NCBI RefSeq assembly: GCF_013177695.1
Contig: NZ_WOEY01000091.1
Span: 29,637-93,636, forward strand
DNA from: Paraburkholderia solitsugae
GTDB taxonomy: Bacteria > Pseudomonadota > Gammaproteobacteria > Burkholderiales > Burkholderiaceae
Reading direction: 5' to 3'
Length of the DNA: 64,000 bases
Within the stretch, counting starts at the first letter, position 1; each line of letters opens with the position of its first letter. The position numbers and the translations under genes are program-made. This document shows, piece by piece, positions 8,932 through 17,726 of this stretch. A model generated the notes under the pieces. That model was not told where the DNA came from and searched no databases. It saw nothing but the letters and a program-made list of their open reading frames with translations.

Positions 8932-9858
8932 TCAGCGCTTCGCGTGCTGCTTCTTTATCTGCGCTTCACAGAAGGACGTGAAATGCCGCACAACCTGTCG
9001 CGGCTTCATGTTGCGCGACTGTGCAATGCCCAACGTGGCGGCTGCCACGTCGTCCTTGAACCGTTTGACGACGAAATCCTCACCGTCCACGGTATGGGTC
9101 GATTTGAGCGGAAAGTTCAGGATGCTGTATCCGAGACCGTTCGCCACCATACCGCGCACCACCTCGGGTTGTGCGGACTTGAACGCCGGGACCGGACGCT
9201 CGCCCACCGCGTCGAACAGCCCCGCAAAATATTCCCGGCTATGGGGCAGGTCGAGCATCACGTAGGGCTCCCCCACCAGATTCGCGAGCGCGATCGAGCG
9301 ATGTTGGGCCAGATGGTGCGTTTTCGGGAGGATGACGTACGGCGGCAGCGTCAGCATCGGCAGGAATTCAATGTCGTCGGTCAGATCAATGCTGTAGGTC
9401 AGCGCGAGGTCGAGCGATCCGTCGTGCAGGCCCGTGAACAAATCTTCCTGATGCGCTTCCCGCGTCTGGAATACGACGCCGGCATGTTGGGCCACAAAGT
9501 GACTGATGAGACCCGGCAGCAACGGCGGCGCAAGCGAGACCAGGCAGCCGAGCGCAATCCCGCCCGATATGCCGGTATCCATTCCGCGTGCAGCAACCTG
9601 CAGCTCTTCCGCATTCTTGAGCAGGTCACGCGTTTTGCCGAGCATCTCGCGCCCTGCCTGGGTCAGGGAAAGCCCGGAGGCGTGGTGACGGATGAACAGT
9701 TGCACACCAAAGGATTCCTCCAGCTCTGCAATCGCCGTAGAAATCGAGGGTTGCGAAATGTGCAGAACTTTTGAGGCGCCGGTGAATGACAGCGCTTCTG
9801 CCGTCACGACAAAGTATCGCAGCTGACGCAGCGAATACCGAAGCAGAGGGCTTTCCAT
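8932..9858 (-). CDS. LysR-family transcriptional regulator
   Basis: DNA-binding regulator, 308 residues. The N-terminal winged helix-turn-helix spans about residues 9-68 (LRQLRYFVVTAEALSFTGAS then ISQPSISTAIAELEESFGVQLF), followed by a periplasmic-binding-protein-like effector domain. It is divergent from the flavin monooxygenase operon with a 179-bp gap that has a palindrome, the standard LysR layout, so it most likely controls that operon in response to its substrate. The effector is unknown. Confidence 0.88.
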   Translation of the reverse strand: MESPLLRYSLRQLRYFVVTAEALSFTGASKVLHISQPSISTAIAELEESFGVQLFIRHHASGLSLTQAGREMLGKTRDLLKNAEELQVAARGMDTGISGGIALGCLVSLAPPLLPGLISHFVAQHAGVVFQTREAHQEDLFTGLHDGSLDLALTYSIDLTDDIEFLPMLTLPPYVILPKTHHLAQHRSIALANLVGEPYVMLDLPHSREYFAGLFDAVGERPVPAFKSAQPEVVRGMVANGLGYSILNFPLKSTHTVDGEDFVVKRFKDDVAAATLGIAQSRNMKPRQVVRHFTSFCEAQIKKQHAKR

Positions 9859-9944
9859 TGACCTGTTCCCATGAAAAAAATCATTCAGGAGACGCCGCGC
9901 AGGGCGCTCGATTCCACGCTGATTATCTCGCGCTCTGCATAGCT

Positions 9945-9958
9945 AAAACAAATGTTTT
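9945..9958. promoter_or_regulatory. Palindrome in LysR/monooxygenase divergent promoter
   Basis: AAAACA-AA-TGTTTT is a perfect six-base inverted repeat in an A+T-rich stretch roughly midway between the divergent LysR and monooxygenase start codons. LysR proteins bind short dyads in such gaps. It is the best operator candidate, but no binding consensus can be checked here. Confidence 0.45.
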
Positions 9959-10037
9959 GCATTTTTTAAATATGTTTTTCAGATGTGATCTATCCGCGTA
10001 GATTTCTTTCATCAGTGGATCTTGCAAGGAGATAGCC

Positions 10038-11363
10038 GTGACAGTTGAAAGAACGTCAATCGATACGCTTGTGGTCGGCGCCGGTCAGGCCGGCGTGGCC
10101 ATGAGTGAACACCTGAGCAAACTCGGGGTGCCCCACCTCGTTCTGGAGCGCGATCGTATCGCCGAACGCTGGCGCACGGGACGGTGGGATTCTCTGGTTG
10201 CCAATGGTCCGGCCTGGCACGATCGTTTCCCGGGCATGGAGTTCGACGATCTCGACCCCGATGCCTTCGCCTCGAAAGATCGGGTGGCGGATTATTTTGA
10301 AGCCTATGCCAGGAAGTTCAACGCACCCATCCGCACGGGTGTGGAAGTGACGAAGGTGGTACGCAATGCCGGCCGGCCGGGCTTCACCGTTGAAACCACG
10401 AAAGGCGTGATCGAGGCCAACCGCGTGGTTGTCACGACCGGGCCTTTTCAGCGCCCGGTTATCCCGCCGATCGCGCCTGAAGCCGGGGAGCTCACGCAGA
10501 TCCACTCCGCCGAGTATCGTAATCCGCAGCAACTGCCCGAGGGTGGGGTTCTGGTGGTCGGCGCCGGGTCATCGGGGGTGCAGATCGCGGATGAACTGCA
10601 GCGCGCCGGCAAGCAGGTTTACCTCTCGGTTGGCGCGCACGATCGTCCTCCACGCGCCTATCGCAATCGTGACTTTTGCTGGTGGCTGGGCGTGCTCGGC
10701 GAATGGGATGCGGAGGTCATGAGGCCGGGCAGGGAACATGTGACCATTGCCGTAAGCGGTGCGCGTGGTGGCCATACGGTTGACTTCCGGCGGCTTGCCA
10801 ATCAGGGGATCACGCTCGTCGGTTTGACGAAATCGTTCCATGACGGTGTGGTGACCTTCGAATCGGATCTGGCTGACAACCTGGCTCGCGGCGACGAGAA
10901 CTATCTGTCTTTGCTGAATGCCGCTGACGCCTATATTGCCCGCAATGGTCTCGATCTCCCGGAAGAACCTGAAGCCCGCCATATGCTCCCGGATCCGGAA
11001 TGCGTGACCCATCCCATTCCTGAACTCGATCTGGCCCGGGCCGGCGTGACCTCGATCGTGTGGGCAACCGGCTATGCCGTCGATTACAACTGGCTGCATG
11101 TCAACGCTTTCGACGCAAACGGTAAGCCGAAACATCAGCGCGGCGTGTCGATCGAGCCTGGCGTTTATTTCCTGGGTCTGCCGTGGCTGTCGCGTCGTGG
11201 CTCCGCTTTCATCTGGGGCGTCTGGCACGACGCCAAGCATATTGCCGACCATATCGTCACGCAGCGCAAATATCTCTCCTACCGCGATGCCTCGGAACGC
11301 CAGGCAGAAGACGGTCGCGAGATCTACGAAGCAAAATTTCTTCCGAGTACTGAGGTCCACTAA
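10038..11363 (+). CDS. Flavin-containing monooxygenase-like oxidoreductase
   Basis: FAD/NAD(P)H-dependent oxygenase-type enzyme, 441 residues, of the class annotated as FMO or CzcO-like. It has a FAD-binding GAGQAGVAMSEHL motif near residue 15 and a second Rossmann motif GAGSSGVQIADEL near residue 180. The sequence WRTGRWDSLVANGP matches the region after the first fold in group B monooxygenases. These enzymes commonly oxygenate soft nitrogen or sulfur atoms. The GTG start has AAGGAG upstream. The stop overlaps the next ATG (TAATG). The operon partners (Rid protein, DUF1028 protein, deacylase) point to a nitrogenous substrate, but which one is unknown. Confidence 0.82.
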   Translation: MTVERTSIDTLVVGAGQAGVAMSEHLSKLGVPHLVLERDRIAERWRTGRWDSLVANGPAWHDRFPGMEFDDLDPDAFASKDRVADYFEAYARKFNAPIRTGVEVTKVVRNAGRPGFTVETTKGVIEANRVVVTTGPFQRPVIPPIAPEAGELTQIHSAEYRNPQQLPEGGVLVVGAGSSGVQIADELQRAGKQVYLSVGAHDRPPRAYRNRDFCWWLGVLGEWDAEVMRPGREHVTIAVSGARGGHTVDFRRLANQGITLVGLTKSFHDGVVTFESDLADNLARGDENYLSLLNAADAYIARNGLDLPEEPEARHMLPDPECVTHPIPELDLARAGVTSIVWATGYAVDYNWLHVNAFDANGKPKHQRGVSIEPGVYFLGLPWLSRRGSAFIWGVWHDAKHIADHIVTQRKYLSYRDASERQAEDGREIYEAKFLPSTEVH

Positions 11364-11800
11364 TGAGCCAGCCCACGCACACCCGCATCCGCATGTTCAA
11401 CACCAAGGATACCTATCCGAACCAGACGCTGGATAACGACCTCTGTCAGGCCGTGCGCGCCGGCAACACCGTCTATGTGCGCGGTCAGGTTGGCACCGAT
11501 TTCGAAGGCCACCTGGTCGGGCTCGGCGACCCGGGTGCCCAGGCGAGGCAAGCGATGCAGAACGTCAAGCAGTTGCTGGAAGAGGCGGGCAGCGATATGT
11601 CCCACATCGTCAAGACCACCACCTACCTGATCGACCCGCGCTATCGCGAGCCGGTGTACCAGGAGGTCGGCAAGTGGCTCAAGGGTGTGTTCCCCATTTC
11701 TACCGGCCTGGTGGTGAGCGCGCTCGGCCAACCGCAGTGGCTGATGGAGATCGACGTGATCGCGGTGATCCCGGATGGCTGGAAGCCGGCTCAGGCCTAA
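11363..11800 (+). CDS. Rid (RidA/YjgF) family protein lacking the catalytic Arg
   Basis: Small trimeric-type protein of 145 residues. Archetypal RidA hydrolyses reactive enamines and imines to ketones and ammonia. By hand alignment of the C-terminal VVSALGQPQWLMEIDVIAV with the archetype, the position of the catalytic Arg (RidA Arg105) is Leu, so this is one of the non-RidA Rid subfamilies and may not be an imine deaminase. The central YLIDPRYREPVYQEV segment and the acidic MEID residue are retained. It is translationally coupled to the monooxygenase and probably handles an unstable product of that enzyme. Confidence 0.85.
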   Translation: MSQPTHTRIRMFNTKDTYPNQTLDNDLCQAVRAGNTVYVRGQVGTDFEGHLVGLGDPGAQARQAMQNVKQLLEEAGSDMSHIVKTTTYLIDPRYREPVYQEVGKWLKGVFPISTGLVVSALGQPQWLMEIDVIAVIPDGWKPAQA

Positions 11801-11810
11801 GGAGCAGGAC

Positions 11811-12488
11811 ATGACTTTCTCTATCGTCGGACGTTGCGCGGAGACGGGGCAACTCGGGATCGCCATCAGCTCTTCCAGTATCGCGGTGGGTGCTCGATGC
11901 CCCTGGGTACGGGCGGGAGTGGGTGCGGTGGCGACCCAGAACGTCACCCTGCCTGCCCTCGGCCCGCAGATTCTCGACCTCCTCGAAAACCAGCCGATCG
12001 AGCCTGCCGCGGCCCTGGACCGGGCGCTCAGCGCCAACGGCTGGAGCGAGTATCGCCAGGTGACGGTGATCGATGGCCAGGGCCGTACCGCGTTCTTTAG
12101 CGGTAAAGAAACACTGGGTTTACACAACGCTGTGGCGGGTGAGCAGTGCGTAGCCGCCGGCAACTTATTGGCGGGTGTTCAGGTCATCGAGGCGATGGTT
12201 CAGGCGTTCGAGAATGCGCCTGGGATGCTTGCCGATCGCCTGCTGGTAGCCATGCATGCCGCGATGGCGGCCGGTGGCGAGGCAGGGCCCGTGCACTCGG
12301 CGGCGCTCAAGGTCGTGGGCGAGGTGAGCTGGCCGATCGTCGATCTGCGCGTCGACTGGGCGGAGGAAGACCCAATCGGCCAATTGGGCGCGCTCTGGCA
12401 AGCCTACCGGCCGCAGATGCAGGACTACCTCGCGCGTGCGTTGAACCCGACCGCGGCGCCCAGCTACGGGGTACCGGGCAATGAGTGA
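11811..12488 (+). CDS. DUF1028 family protein (putative Ntn-type hydrolase)
   Basis: Protein of 225 residues beginning MTFSIVGRC, with the conserved features of DUF1028: an early GQLGIAISSSS strand, RCPWVRAGVGAVATQ, and the acidic segment VDWAEEDPIGQLGALW near the C-terminus. The family is related to N-terminal-nucleophile amidohydrolases, and a hydrolytic role on an amide is plausible but unproven. I start it at 11811, where AAGGAG lies 7 nt upstream, rather than at an in-frame upstream codon within the Rid gene. Its last 8 bp overlap the deacylase gene. Confidence 0.8.
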   Translation: MTFSIVGRCAETGQLGIAISSSSIAVGARCPWVRAGVGAVATQNVTLPALGPQILDLLENQPIEPAAALDRALSANGWSEYRQVTVIDGQGRTAFFSGKETLGLHNAVAGEQCVAAGNLLAGVQVIEAMVQAFENAPGMLADRLLVAMHAAMAAGGEAGPVHSAALKVVGEVSWPIVDLRVDWAEEDPIGQLGALWQAYRPQMQDYLARALNPTAAPSYGVPGNE

Positions 12489-13644
12489 AATGTCCAGCCG
12501 TGAGCTGCTCGAACGACTGATCGGTTTCGCTACCGTCAGTCGGGACTCCAACCTGGAACTGATCGCTTTCATCCAGCATTACCTGGCGGAACTCGGCGTG
12601 GAGAGCGAGCTGTTCTACAACCCGGAGCGCACCAAGGCCAACCTGTTCGCCACCATTGGTCCTCGTGACCGGGGTGGCGTTGTGCTTTCCGGCCATACCG
12701 ATGTGGTGCCGGTGGATGGGCAGGCCTGGACGGTGGAGCCGTTCCGTCTCACCGAGAGAGACGGGCGGCTGTACGGTCGCGGCACGGCCGACATGAAGGG
12801 CTTCATCGCCTCCGTGTTGGCGGCAGTACCGGTCTTTCTCAAGCGGCCGCTGAAGCTGCCGGTACACCTTGCCTTCTCCTATGACGAGGAAGTGGGATGC
12901 CTTGGTGTGCGACCGATGTTGGCGGAATTGGAAAAGCGTCCGCACAAACCGCGTCTGTGCCTGATCGGCGAACCTACCGACTTGAAGCCGGTTTTGGGCC
13001 ATAAGGCCAAGCTGGCGATGCGCTGCCAGGTGAAAGGGGCTGCCTGCCACTCGGCCTACGCACCCTATGGCGTCAACGCTATCCACTATGCGGCGCGACT
13101 GATCGGCAGGTTGGAAGAGATCGGCTCGGAGCTGGCACAGCCTGAACATCACGATCAGCGCTTTGATCCGCCGTTCTCGACAGTGCAGACCGGCGTAATC
13201 AAAGGGGGGCGTGCGCTGAACATCGTGCCGGCTGAATGCGAATTCGATTTCGAGGTGCGCGCCTTGCCAGGCTTCCACGCCTACGACGTGGCGGATGAGT
13301 TGCAGATCTACGCCGAGGCCGAACTGCTGCCGAAGATGCGTTCTGTGCAGCCCGATACTGACATTCGCTTTCAGTCGCTCTCCGCCTACCCGGGATTAGC
13401 CACCTCGCCCGACAGCGAAGCGGCACGCCTGTTGGCATTGCTGAGCGGTTCCACCGAGTTCGGTACGGTGGCCTTCGGCACCGAGGGCGGACTGTTCGAC
13501 CAGGCAGGCATTCCCACCGTGGTCTGCGGGCCGGGAAGCATGGATCAAGGGCACAAACCTGACGAATTTATTACCGTCGAGCAACTGACCCGCTGCGATG
13601 CAATGTTGGCTAGCCTAGCCGAATACCTCTCGCGCCCAGTCTGA
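12481..13644 (+). CDS. ArgE-like M20 metallo-deacylase (acetylornithine deacetylase family)
   Basis: Zinc-dependent amidohydrolase of 387 residues. The metal ligands and catalytic residues are all present: SGHTDVVP (His, Asp), GRGTADMKGF (bridging Asp), SYDEEVGC (catalytic Glu and ligand), IGEPTDL, and the final His in GSMDQGHKPDEF. The family removes acyl groups from N-acylated amino acids such as N-acetylornithine. As the last gene of an FMO-Rid-DUF1028 operon it is more likely catabolic than a biosynthetic argE. Substrate is not determined. Confidence 0.85.
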   Translation: MSEMSSRELLERLIGFATVSRDSNLELIAFIQHYLAELGVESELFYNPERTKANLFATIGPRDRGGVVLSGHTDVVPVDGQAWTVEPFRLTERDGRLYGRGTADMKGFIASVLAAVPVFLKRPLKLPVHLAFSYDEEVGCLGVRPMLAELEKRPHKPRLCLIGEPTDLKPVLGHKAKLAMRCQVKGAACHSAYAPYGVNAIHYAARLIGRLEEIGSELAQPEHHDQRFDPPFSTVQTGVIKGGRALNIVPAECEFDFEVRALPGFHAYDVADELQIYAEAELLPKMRSVQPDTDIRFQSLSAYPGLATSPDSEAARLLALLSGSTEFGTVAFGTEGGLFDQAGIPTVVCGPGSMDQGHKPDEFITVEQLTRCDAMLASLAEYLSRPV

Positions 13645-13799
13645 TTCAATCTCCGCGCTGGAACCGCATCGATTCGTTGATCACTTTTTGCACCTCAACC
13701 CTTATTTGTACCCATTAAGAAGTGGTGGAGCAGACCGTTAAGCCCTTTGTGCCCCGTTGGTATTTTTGTTGTTCGCACGCCTGCTTACCAGGTCTACCC

Positions 13800-16433
13800 A
13801 TGCTGAATCGCTCCCCTATCGGGCTGGATTTTCTTCGCCGTCACCAATTCGAGTTGGTCCTGTTTTTGGCTGTGTTCGTGTTGATCGGACTTGCCGGCTA
13901 CGGGCTTGCTCGGGACCGCATCAAGATGGTGGAGACCGGGCACAAGGATGCGCTGAACATTGCAGAGGCAGTGCAGTTGCATATTTCGGGCGAACTTGTG
14001 CGGGCGACCAATAGCGTCTTGGGCGTTCGCTCGGATTTGCAAGGAAATCCGGGGGCGAGCACGCGCCTGGTGCAGGCTAGCCTGTCGGAGGCGATGCGCT
14101 ATGACACCGTATCGGCGCTAGTTGGGGCCGACCACGGCGGCGAAGTCCTGATGGTGGACCGCGCGGGCTTTTTCATCAATCAACCCGCTATGGCAAGCGC
14201 GCTAAAGGCGGCGTTCAGAACCCTGCAGGCGAACACCGTCCAGCCACTCCCGCTTATCCATGACGATGAGCGCGGCATCTGGTATTTACCCCTGGCGTTA
14301 CGCAGCGTGGAATCCAGCAGAGACGCGGACGTTTTCTTCTCACTCGTTCCGGCGGAGCAGTTGGTCGAAGCGGCGGCCAGTCTTCAATTGGTAACAGACG
14401 GACGCTTTGGTTTGTTCACGGGAGACGGGAAAAGGCTGTTCCGCTACCTTAGTCGCGAGCGCGCCTTCGAGATTCGCCCCGCTCCGGTTCCGCCAAACTT
14501 GCTACGAATCCTGGCGGCGCAGCAATCAGGGACATTTGAAAGCGAATCTTCCGTCGATCGTCGATACGACATTTTGGGCTACTCGCACTCCGACTCTCTA
14601 CCGCTCTTTGTGGTGGTGGGCGTGCCTAAGCGCTCGATCGAGATAGCATGGCTGCGACAGTCTGCTGTGCAGCTCTTTTTACTGTTGGCAGGGACTATTG
14701 CATCAATTGTCTTCGGTTTGCGATTGAAGAAGGCAGTCCTGGACCTGCAGGGTAGCCACAGCCAGTACCGGCAACTGTTCAGATCGGTGGGCGACGGACT
14801 GGTCATCCTGAATCGCGACGGCGTCATCCAGAAATGCAATCAGGCGGCTTCCCGCCTTTTGCGTGTTGGATCGGAACAGGATCTCGCTGGTGTGAATCTT
14901 TTTCATCTTACGGTTACGGATAGAGATTCAGCGGTGGTCGAGTCCCGCGGACTGAGACAATTGCGCAAACTCCAGCCGGGCGAAACGCGCACACATGACT
15001 GGCAATTTCGGCGGGTCGGCCAGTCGGGCATGGTCTACGTGAAATTGCATCTATTCGCGTCTCCACGCGACACGGATCCATTCGTCACAGCGCTGTTGCG
15101 GGACGTGACGGCCGAGCGCGAGCATCTTGCCCGGCAGGAATTTCTCGCCCGGCACGATGCGTTAACGGGGCTGCTGAATCGTTCCGCGTTCCTTGATCAT
15201 GTTGCTAGCAGAATCGGCGGCCATTCGGACACGTCGTTCTTCGTTGCGTTTGTGGACTTGAACCGTTTCAAGGACATTAACGACTCGTTGGGGCATCACG
15301 CTGGCGACACTGTCCTTGAAATTCTGGGCGGGAGACTAAGCCGCGTGCTTGAAAACCGGTCTGGCTGCATTGGCAGACTTGGGGGCGACGAAATTGCGGT
15401 TTGCGCGGACCCGAGGGAATGGGCAGGTGGAGTCGCTGAGTTCTGCCAGGAACTGCACGCAGCCGTGCAAAAAACCTTCACGCTCAACGATGCCAATTTC
15501 GAAATTTCCGCGAGTGTCGGCATCGCGGTCTATCCCGATGACGCAACTGATGCCGAGCAGCTTCTACGCTGTGCCGACATCGCCATGTATTCCGCAAAAC
15601 GGGCAATGATTCCGTTTGAGTATTATTCGCAGAAGCTGGATTGCTACGCGCCGCGGTCATTGACGTTCAAGTCTGATTTTGCACGCGCCATCCGCAACGG
15701 AGACCTGGCTCTGGCGTACCAGCCAAAAGTGCGCTTGAGTGATGGGGCCCTGGTCGGCTTCGAGGCATTGGCGCGCTGGACACATCCCAGTCAGGGTGCC
15801 ATATCGCCTGGCATTTTCATTCCTTTGGCGGAAACTACGGAGTTGATTTATCCCTTTACGGATCGGGTGATCAGGATGGCGATGCGGCAACTGAAGTCGT
15901 GGTCGCTGCTAGATCCGAGGGTGTCGGTATCTGTCAACGTGAGCATGAACAATCTGCTGCATAGGGATTTCGTGGCGCAAGTACGCGCATTGCTCGCCGA
16001 GTTCGATGTTTCGCCGGAGCAACTCGAACTGGAAGTCACGGAAAGCGCACTGATGAGCGATCCCGATACCGCACTGATGCAACTTTGTCAGATTCGAGAC
16101 ATCGGCGTAAGACTGTCTATCGATGACTTTGGCGCGGGTCACTCTTCGCTCGCTTATCTGAAGAAGCTTCCTGTCCATATCCTGAAGATCGATCGCTCCT
16201 TTATCGCATCACTCATGACAGAAGAAGCGGATCGCCGGATCGTGGAATCGTCCATCACGCTGGCGCATAGTTTCAACCTGGAGGTGGTGGCCGAGGGGGT
16301 GGAAACGTCTGATGTCGCCGACTTACTGACGAACATGGGATGCGATATCGCGCAAGGCTACTTCTATGGTCGGCCGGCGGGAGCGGAGGCGATGACCGCG
16401 CAGTGGTTGTTGAGTGACGCGACGCACTATTGA
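13800..16433 (+). CDS. Membrane GGDEF/EAL protein with PAS domain, probable c-di-GMP phosphodiesterase
   Basis: Inner-membrane signalling protein of 877 residues. Domains in order: transmembrane helix about 17-37, a periplasmic sensor region, second helix about 287-307, PAS domain about 322-435, GGDEF domain about 445-607, EAL domain about 620-872. The GGDEF motif reads GGDEI and the inhibitory RxxD site is absent, so cyclase activity is doubtful. The EAL domain keeps all usual catalytic positions: GFEALARW, VNVSMNNL, LEVTES, DDFGAGHSS, KIDRSFI, VAEGVET and QGYFYGRP. It should hydrolyse c-di-GMP. ATG at 13800 is chosen over an upstream GTG at 13722 because the latter puts charged residues and two Cys before the first helix. 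Its end overlaps the convergent next gene by 7 bp. Confidence 0.9.
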   Translation: MLNRSPIGLDFLRRHQFELVLFLAVFVLIGLAGYGLARDRIKMVETGHKDALNIAEAVQLHISGELVRATNSVLGVRSDLQGNPGASTRLVQASLSEAMRYDTVSALVGADHGGEVLMVDRAGFFINQPAMASALKAAFRTLQANTVQPLPLIHDDERGIWYLPLALRSVESSRDADVFFSLVPAEQLVEAAASLQLVTDGRFGLFTGDGKRLFRYLSRERAFEIRPAPVPPNLLRILAAQQSGTFESESSVDRRYDILGYSHSDSLPLFVVVGVPKRSIEIAWLRQSAVQLFLLLAGTIASIVFGLRLKKAVLDLQGSHSQYRQLFRSVGDGLVILNRDGVIQKCNQAASRLLRVGSEQDLAGVNLFHLTVTDRDSAVVESRGLRQLRKLQPGETRTHDWQFRRVGQSGMVYVKLHLFASPRDTDPFVTALLRDVTAEREHLARQEFLARHDALTGLLNRSAFLDHVASRIGGHSDTSFFVAFVDLNRFKDINDSLGHHAGDTVLEILGGRLSRVLENRSGCIGRLGGDEIAVCADPREWAGGVAEFCQELHAAVQKTFTLNDANFEISASVGIAVYPDDATDAEQLLRCADIAMYSAKRAMIPFEYYSQKLDCYAPRSLTFKSDFARAIRNGDLALAYQPKVRLSDGALVGFEALARWTHPSQGAISPGIFIPLAETTELIYPFTDRVIRMAMRQLKSWSLLDPRVSVSVNVSMNNLLHRDFVAQVRALLAEFDVSPEQLELEVTESALMSDPDTALMQLCQIRDIGVRLSIDDFGAGHSSLAYLKKLPVHILKIDRSFIASLMTEEADRRIVESSITLAHSFNLEVVAEGVETSDVADLLTNMGCDIAQGYFYGRPAGAEAMTAQWLLSDATHY

Positions 16434-16687
16434 AACGGATTCTGCACGACGCCCGGCTTCGCATCCGGCTCGTCCTTCACCTTCGCCGGCAAATTGGTCT
16501 GCGCCTGCAGCGCAGCCACCACCGCATCGATCGCTTCCTTCAGCGCCAACGCCGCCTTCAGCCCGCGCTGGTCCTGAGTCAACTCCAGCGTGCCGTTCAG
16601 CACCACGCGCGTGGTGCCGTTGCTGACGGTGAATGCATCGCCCTGGATGTTGAGCACGTCGTCATCGTTCGAATAGGGTTTAAACAC
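16427..16687 (-). CDS. Small conserved-looking protein of unknown function
   Basis: 86 residues, not recognised. The first 40 residues look like beta strands (GDAFTVSNGTTRVVLNGTLELT), followed by an amphipathic helix rich in Ala (LKAALALKEAIDAVVAALQAQ) and a charged Pro-containing tail. No signal peptide. It overlaps the end of the secreted nuclease gene by 8 bp on the same strand, so the two are translationally coupled, and overlaps the EAL gene by 7 bp tail to tail. A partner or inhibitor of the nuclease is one guess; a simple operon passenger is equally likely. Confidence 0.6.
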   Translation of the reverse strand: MFKPYSNDDDVLNIQGDAFTVSNGTTRVVLNGTLELTQDQRGLKAALALKEAIDAVVAALQAQTNLPAKVKDEPDAKPGVVQNPFQ

Positions 16688-17429
16688 CTTTCAGTCCTCC
16701 CGGTCGCTGATCTTTGACGTGTTCCGGAATACCCGGAAAACGGATGCCCGATGCCGCCTCGAGTTCGTGAATCGTCCTGATGTCGTAGCGGTTGGTCGAC
16801 ACATTGTCCACCACCACCGCGAACGCCATTTGCCGGGACGGCACGTAGACCACTTTGAACAACTGCGTCGGCACGAAGACGCGCGTCGGTCCGATGGTCT
16901 GCAATTGCTGGCCGCTGAAAATCGGCCCGGTGACCACATAGGTATCGTTGTACGACGTTGCGATCTTACGCACTGACGTTTCGATACGCGCCCACAAGCG
17001 CTGATTGTTCTCGCGGTTCTGCGGCACGACGTTGGCCAGCGAAAACGATTGTGCCATCGCTTCCTGATTCCAGCGATTGCCTGCCGGACTCATATGGCCG
17101 CGATCGAAGCCGCTGCGCTTATAGTCCGCGAGCGTCGCGCCTTCGCCGTCCGGCAAACGCGCGTCTTCGAAGAATTTGTTGGTGCGTACCATGTCTTTGG
17201 CGGCTTCGATATGCTCGCGCGTCAGATGCTCGGCGGACCACAGCGGACCATGCGTGATACCCGAGTGCAGCACCGCGAAATCGCTGTAGCACAGCATGCG
17301 CGTTTTCGGCGCCATCTTCTGATTGGTCAGAACCGGCCATTGCGCATTCGGGGTGAACTGGGTGCAGGAAGGCGCCGCGCTCGCGTGAGCGGCAACGGCG
17401 AACAACAGACAGGCAAACCACTTCTTCAT
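16680..17429 (-). CDS. Secreted DNA/RNA non-specific endonuclease
   Basis: Sugar-non-specific nuclease of the beta-beta-alpha-metal NUC family, 249 residues. A signal peptide ends at AAHASA/AP. The active-site motif FDRGHMSPAGNRW (catalytic His) is followed by the magnesium-binding Asn region in NVVPQNRENNQRLWARIE. These enzymes act outside the cytoplasm on free nucleic acid, for nutrient recovery or competition. The length and order match EndoG/NucA relatives. The small downstream gene is overlapped by 8 bp. Confidence 0.9.
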   Translation of the reverse strand: MKKWFACLLFAVAAHASAAPSCTQFTPNAQWPVLTNQKMAPKTRMLCYSDFAVLHSGITHGPLWSAEHLTREHIEAAKDMVRTNKFFEDARLPDGEGATLADYKRSGFDRGHMSPAGNRWNQEAMAQSFSLANVVPQNRENNQRLWARIETSVRKIATSYNDTYVVTGPIFSGQQLQTIGPTRVFVPTQLFKVVYVPSRQMAFAVVVDNVSTNRYDIRTIHELEAASGIRFPGIPEHVKDQRPGGLKGV

Positions 17430-17561
17430 GTGTCAATCAATCGAGGAACCGGGGGCGCAAGTATAGCGTCGCGAGCCCGCATCGAGCGACGTCGAACACA
17501 GGGAATCACAGAGGAAGAAAGCGGATTTTGCGCGGTACTCGCGGCGAGGAAAATGGTGCAA

Positions 17562-17660
17562 GCGCATGAAGCGCATGAAGCGCATGAAGCGCATGAAGCG
17601 CATGAAGCGCATGAAGCGCATGAAGCGCATGAAGCGCATGAAGCGCATGAAGCGCATGAA
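17562..17660. repeat. Tandem repeat, 11 perfect copies of a 9-bp unit
   Basis: The unit GCGCATGAA is repeated 11 times with no mismatch, with a partial copy after. It lies between the nuclease gene start (17429) and the small gene ending at 17895, with no credible gene around it. Because the unit is a multiple of three, every frame through it stays open and gives artificial repeat peptides in all six frames. Perfect copies suggest recent expansion by slippage, so the copy number should vary between strains. Confidence 0.95.
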
Positions 17661-17697
17661 GCGCACGGCGCACCAAAAAGCCCCAAAGCGCCACACC

Positions 17698-17726
17698 AAA
17701 AAAAACGGGCCGCTTTGCAGCGACCC
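17698..17726 (-). terminator. Intrinsic terminator, leftward
   Basis: Read leftward, the stem GGGTCGC/GCGGCCC (one G-T wobble) with a 6-nt loop is followed by eight T's. It lies about 170 nt after the stop of the 119-residue gene ending at 17895 and should end that transcript before the tandem repeat. Confidence 0.75.

Noticed and set aside
17562..17660. Possible CRISPR array
   Set aside because: The unit is 9 bp and contiguous, without spacers, and no cas genes are present.
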